A stretch of 16,640 bases of DNA from DASUPK01 sp035265665. Its GTDB lineage: Bacteria; Actinomycetota; Thermoleophilia; Solirubrobacterales; 70-9. A model generated the notes under the pieces. That model did not search any database and had not been told where the DNA came from. It saw only the letters and a program-made list of their open reading frames with translations. The DNA is taken from NCBI GenBank assembly GCA_035265665.1, contig DATFOK010000138.1:1-16640 (forward strand). Direction: 5' to 3'. The position numbers and the translations under genes are program-made. This document shows positions 11,976 through 16,640 of the stretch, one piece after another; positions within the stretch are counted from its first letter, which is position 1, and each line of letters opens with the position of its first letter.

Positions 11976-13400
11976 CTAGACAAGCTGCCTGGCCCGCGCG
12001 AGAGCCTCTTCGCGGCCAGTGACCTCGCCGGCGAACGCCTCGGCCCGGAGCTCCTCCAGCAGGCGCCCCAGCTCGGGTCCCGGCTCGAGGCCGAGCTCGC
12101 TTGCCAGCTCATCCCCGGAGAGAGGCGGGCTCGGCGGACCGTCCCGATGCCACGGCAAGGCGTCGCGAAGCATCTCCCGCGCCAGCTCGAGGTGCGCCTC
12201 GACCATCTCGGCACTCGCCAAGGGCCCCTCGCCGCGCGCGGCCAGTCGGTCTGCCACGCTCAGCAGGGTAACGTCGGCCGCCACCGGCTCCGTCGCGACC
12301 AGGTAGTCGTAGACGGCCCGCCGCGACAGCGGCCGCTGGTGGATCAGGAAGCCGAGCCGCAGGTGGTGAAGGGCAAGGCCCTGCAGGTGTGCGCCGAGCC
12401 TGCGGCTGACCCGCAGGCGCCTGCAGACCTCGGCGATGATCCGGGCGCCGGCCTCGTCGTGGCCGATGAATGTCACGTACCCGGAGCCCTCCGAGCGGGT
12501 CTCGGGCTTGCCGAGGTCGTGGAAGAGCGCGCCGAACCGGAGCGCCTCGCGACGGCTGAGCGCATCGGCCAGCGGCTCCGCCAGGAAAGCGTCGATCTCG
12601 GGCGCGAGCTCGCCCGCGAATCCCTCCATCTCGCGCTCGAGCCCGAGCCACTCCTCGAGCACGGCGAGCGTGTGCCCGAGCACGTCGAGGTGGTGGTTCG
12701 GGTTCTGCACCACGCCCCGCAGTGCCTCGAGCTCGGGCAGGACCACCGCCGTCAGATCGAGCTCATCCATCAACTCGATCCCGCGCAGCGGCCGCGGGCC
12801 GACGACAATCCCCCGCAGCTCGGCGAATTGGCGCTCCCCTGCCGGGTCGGCCGCCCGGGACGACGCGGCTCGGGCAAGCTCCAAGGTCCCGGGCTCGATG
12901 GCGAGATCGTGCCGGGCGGCGAGGCGCGCGGCGCGGAGCAGCCGGACCGGATCGGCGCGGAAGGCGTGCTCGGAGGCCGCGCGCAGCAGGCGGGCCTCGC
13001 CGTCGGCCAGCCCGCCGGTCGGGTCGATGAGCTGCCCTCCCTCGAGCGGCCGCGCGATCGCGTTCAAGGTGAAGTCGCGCGCGCGCAGGTCCTCCTCGAT
13101 GCTGTCGGCCCGAAGCGCGGCCACGTCCACGTGCCAGCCATCGGTGGGGGCGATCGCCCGCCAGGTCGCGTGCTCCTCCGAGAGGCGAAAGGCCGTGCCG
13201 CCGGCCACCTTCGCGATTGAGCGAGCCGCCTCCTCCTCCCGGCCACGCTGGACGGCGAGGTCGGCGTCCTCCACCTCCTCCCCGAGCAGTGCGTCGCGGA
13301 TCGCTCCGCCCACGATCCAGGCCGCGCCCTGCTGCTCGAGCGCCGTCCGAGCGGCGGCGATCGAGGGCGCCCGGTCGAGGGCCTCGAGCGAGGCGCTCAT
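11976..13400 (-). CDS. cca: CCA tRNA nucleotidyltransferase (HD-domain type)
   Basis: A 474-aa enzyme that adds or repairs the 3' CCA end of tRNA from CTP and ATP. The class II head is clear: IVGGAIRDALLG (GG-x2-RD, residues 29-40), the metal-binding acidic pair in EDADLAV (Asp45, Asp47), and ARDFTLNAIA (residues 107-116). The neck region includes DPVRLLRAARLAAR. A C-terminal HD phosphohydrolase domain follows, with NHHLDVLGHTL (about 235-245), FHDLGK (His294, Asp295) and FIGHDEAG. HD-bearing members can also act as phosphatase or phosphodiesterase. A poly(A) polymerase function is less likely. ATG 13400 overlaps the alr stop by 4 bp (ATGA). It is the last gene of the glmS-acpS-nnr-alr run. 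Confidence 0.93.
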   Translation of the reverse strand: MSASLEALDRAPSIAAARTALEQQGAAWIVGGAIRDALLGEEVEDADLAVQRGREEEAARSIAKVAGGTAFRLSEEHATWRAIAPTDGWHVDVAALRADSIEEDLRARDFTLNAIARPLEGGQLIDPTGGLADGEARLLRAASEHAFRADPVRLLRAARLAARHDLAIEPGTLELARAASSRAADPAGERQFAELRGIVVGPRPLRGIELMDELDLTAVVLPELEALRGVVQNPNHHLDVLGHTLAVLEEWLGLEREMEGFAGELAPEIDAFLAEPLADALSRREALRFGALFHDLGKPETRSEGSGYVTFIGHDEAGARIIAEVCRRLRVSRRLGAHLQGLALHHLRLGFLIHQRPLSRRAVYDYLVATEPVAADVTLLSVADRLAARGEGPLASAEMVEAHLELAREMLRDALPWHRDGPPSPPLSGDELASELGLEPGPELGRLLEELRAEAFAGEVTGREEALARARQLV

Positions 13401-14523
13401 TCCCGGAACTCCCGCGGCACCCTCTGCGAGATCCCGCAGGTGACCTCGTAGTTGATCGTCTCGAGCCGCGCCGCCACTTCCTCGGCGAGGATCCGATCCG
13501 AGCCCTGGGGACCGATCAGGACGGCCGGCGCGCCCGGCTCGACGTCGGTCTCCGGACCGAGGTCGATGGTGATGTTGTCCATCGAGATCGTCCCGACAAG
13601 CGGATACCGCCGGCGGCCCACCAGCACATCCGCATTGTTGGAGAGGCCGCGCCGTACCCCGTCGCCGTAGCCGATCGGCAGCACGCCGACCCAGGTGTCC
13701 GCCGGCGCCCGCCAGGTGCGGCCATAACCGGCGCTGGCGCCGCGCTCGAAGCGCTTCACGTCGGCGACGTACGAGCGCAGCTCGAGCGCCGGGTCGAGAT
13801 CGTGCTCGGTGGGATCTCGGTGAAATGGATCGAGGCCGTAGATCGCGATTCCGCAACGCACCATGTCGAAGTGCGTCTCCGGGTCGCGCAGCGTGGCAGC
13901 GCTGTTGGCGGCGTGAACGACGCACTCGGGCGCGACCTCCCGAACAGCCTCGGCGACCGGGCGGAAGGCCGCGAGCTGCACGCCCAGGAAGTCGTCCCCG
14001 ACCTCATCGGCGGTCGCGAGGTGCGTCCAGACGCCGGCCACCTCCAGATTGGGATCGGACGCGCAACGCCGTGCCAGCTCCACCAGCGCGTCGCGGTCGC
14101 GCTCACCGAGCCTGCCCATGCCGCTGTCGAGCTTGACGTGGACCCGGGCGGGCTGACCGCGCTCCCCGGCGAGGCGGGAGCAGAGCTCCCTGAAGCCCTC
14201 GCGCCAGACGGCGACGTCCGCCCGTGCCGCCAGCGCCGTGCCGAGCTCCCCCTCGGTGAGCGCCCCCATCACGAACAGCGGCGCGTCCGGGAAGTGAAGC
14301 CGGAGCTCGGCGGCCTCTTCGGCGGCCGCCACCGCCAGGCGGGTCGCCCCGCCGCGCAGCGCCCCGGCTGCGCAGGCGGCCGCGCCGTGACCGTAGCCGT
14401 TGGCCTTGACCACGGCGCAGAGCTCGGTCCCCTCGCCGACCCGCTCCTTGAGGGAACGGCAGTTGCGTTCGACCGCCCCGACGTCGACGACCGCGAGCGC
14501 GCGGCCCGTGGATTCCGCCACGC

Positions 14524-14527
<4 letters not shown>
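13397..14527 (-). CDS. alr: Alanine racemase
   Basis: A 376-aa PLP enzyme that interconverts L- and D-alanine for peptidoglycan. Visible catalytic residues: PLP-binding Lys41 in VVKANGYGHG, the opposing base Tyr268 in SAGYGRTW, and the active-site stretch VKLDSGMGRLG with Lys132 (the carbamylated lysine in other Alr) and Arg139. GIAIYGLDP, VGVLPIGYGDG and VGTISMDNITIDL are the other typical motifs. The length matches the family. The start is GTG 14527, overlapping the nnr stop (GTGA). It is next to glmS (UDP-GlcNAc supply), so the run favours wall precursor synthesis, although cca and nnr have other roles. Confidence 0.96.
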
Positions 14528-16034
<1,507 letters not shown>

Positions 16035-16038
<4 letters not shown>

Positions 16039-16388
16039 CGTAGGACCGCCACAGCGCCCGCGATCGTGCGGGTATGCGTGAGCGACACCGCGACGCGCAC
16101 ACCCAGCTCCCATGCACGCGCCTGCATCTCGCCGTGCAGGACGACCTCGGCCTCCTCGCCGCCCGCCGGCACCTCCACGTCCTGCCAGCTCCACGCGCGC
16201 ATGCCGAGCGCCTTCGCGACCGCCTCCTTGGCACAGAAGCGCGCCGCCAGGTGCTGGCCGGGACGCGCGCGTGTGGCAGCGTACGCACGCTCGCCGTCCG
16301 TGAAGAGCCGCGCCGCCAGGCCGGGCCGCCGCTCGATCGCGCGCTCGAGGCGCTCGATCTCCAGCAGGTCCAGCCCGACGCCGCTCAC
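16035..16388 (-). CDS. acpS: Holo-[acyl-carrier-protein] synthase
   Basis: A 117-aa 4'-phosphopantetheinyl transferase that loads the CoA-derived arm onto acyl carrier protein for fatty-acid synthesis; the enzyme is a trimer. The two magnesium-binding residues are visible: Asp7 in VGLDLLEIERLE and Glu55 in FCAKEAVAKALG. The C-terminal AVSLTHTRTIAGAVAVL strands are also usual, and length matches the family. It starts with GTG 16388, overlapping the glmS stop (GTGA), and its stop overlaps the nnr TTG start. The acpS-nnr pairing is widespread in actinobacteria. Confidence 0.95.
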
Positions 16389-16640
16389 TCGACAGTGACG
16401 GTCTTTGCCAGGTTCCGGGGCTGGTCGACGTTCAGGCCGCGCTTGCCGGCAATCGCATAGGCGAGCAGCTGCAGGGGGATCGTGCCGAGCAGCGGCTGCA
16501 GCATCCAGTCGACATTCGGTACGCGCAGCACCTGCTTTGCGTGCTCGTCGATCTCGTGGTCCCCCGCGGCCGCGACGGCGATCACGTGCGCGCCGCGCGC
16601 GGCGACCTCCTGCATGTTCGACACGACCTTGTCCTTCACG
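16385..16640 (-). CDS. glmS: Glucosamine-6-phosphate synthase, C-terminal fragment (enters from outside)
   Basis: Only the last 84 complete codons are present. The enzyme makes glucosamine-6-phosphate from fructose-6-phosphate and glutamine, the first step to UDP-GlcNAc. The fragment is the end of the second SIS (sugar isomerase) domain: KVVSNMQEVAARGAHVIAV, the PLLGTIPLQLLAYAIAGKRG helix, and the diagnostic C-terminus NVDQPRNLAKTVTVE. The glutaminase domain lies outside the window. It is the upstream member of the overlapping acpS-nnr-alr-cca run, so their expression may depend on a promoter further upstream. Confidence 0.96.
   Translation of the reverse strand, partial: VKDKVVSNMQEVAARGAHVIAVAAAGDHEIDEHAKQVLRVPNVDWMLQPLLGTIPLQLLAYAIAGKRGLNVDQPRNLAKTVTVE

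Noticed and set aside
11013..13220. A 735-codon open frame on the plus strand opposite the HIT, secreted and cca genes
   Set aside because: It crosses several well-supported minus-strand genes and the terminator at 11345-11376. Its translation is Arg/Ala/Gly-rich with no domain, as expected from high-GC antisense frames.

Overview
The window is a gene-dense stretch (16,640 bp, very high GC) of what looks like an ordinary actinobacterial chromosome. The best lineage guess is Thermoleophilia (Solirubrobacterales-like). This is inferred from the GC bias, frequent GTG/TTG starts, the SnoaL-like protein opening MSEENVELVRR, several small secreted Ala-rich proteins, and the glmS-acpS-nnr-alr order. 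No tRNA, rRNA, CRISPR array, transposase, integrase or prophage gene was found, and no gap between genes exceeds about 165 bp.

Left part (1-4239): the first 58 codons of a cytochrome c oxidase subunit II gene and a GT4 glycosyltransferase lie on the minus strand. Back to back with them, on plus, are a small zinc-ribbon protein and a translationally coupled Thr-rich lipoprotein. Next come a secreted small protein, a SnoaL/NTF2-like protein, and a secreted basic protein on minus. A 24-bp near-identical direct repeat brackets the first secreted gene, and a 40-nt inverted repeat sits between the SnoaL gene and the convergent secreted gene.

Middle part (4306-9313): a plus-strand set of a 66-aa AtzG/DUF4089-like protein, an amidase-signature hydrolase (4-bp overlap) and an EamA/DMT permease (16-bp gap) looks like one transcription unit. 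It faces a minus-strand metal-dependent amidohydrolase. That gene is divergent, by only 22 bp, from a GH63-like alpha-glycosidase resembling glucosylglycerate/mannosylglycerate hydrolases.

Right part (9338-16640), all minus strand: a secreted Ig-like protein, a stand-alone infA, enoyl-CoA hydratase overlapping a HIT-family gene, a second secreted Ig-like protein with a clear terminator, and then the housekeeping run glmS > acpS > nnrE/nnrD > alr > cca. All four junctions of that run are 4-bp start/stop overlaps (GTGA, TTGA, GTGA, ATGA). The run joins amino-sugar supply, carrier-protein activation, NAD(P)HX repair, D-alanine supply and tRNA CCA maturation.

The least expected signal is in the start regions. 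Many cytosolic genes lack a Shine-Dalgarno sequence but carry a TANNNT -10 element only 6-11 nt upstream of the start codon, which implies leaderless or nearly leaderless transcripts. At two divergent junctions (about 1732 and 8039) the two opposing -10 elements share the same TA dinucleotide. The small secreted-protein genes instead have strong Shine-Dalgarno sequences. No obviously new multi-gene defence or metabolic system is visible; the AtzG-like/amidase/permease set is the closest to an undescribed functional unit.
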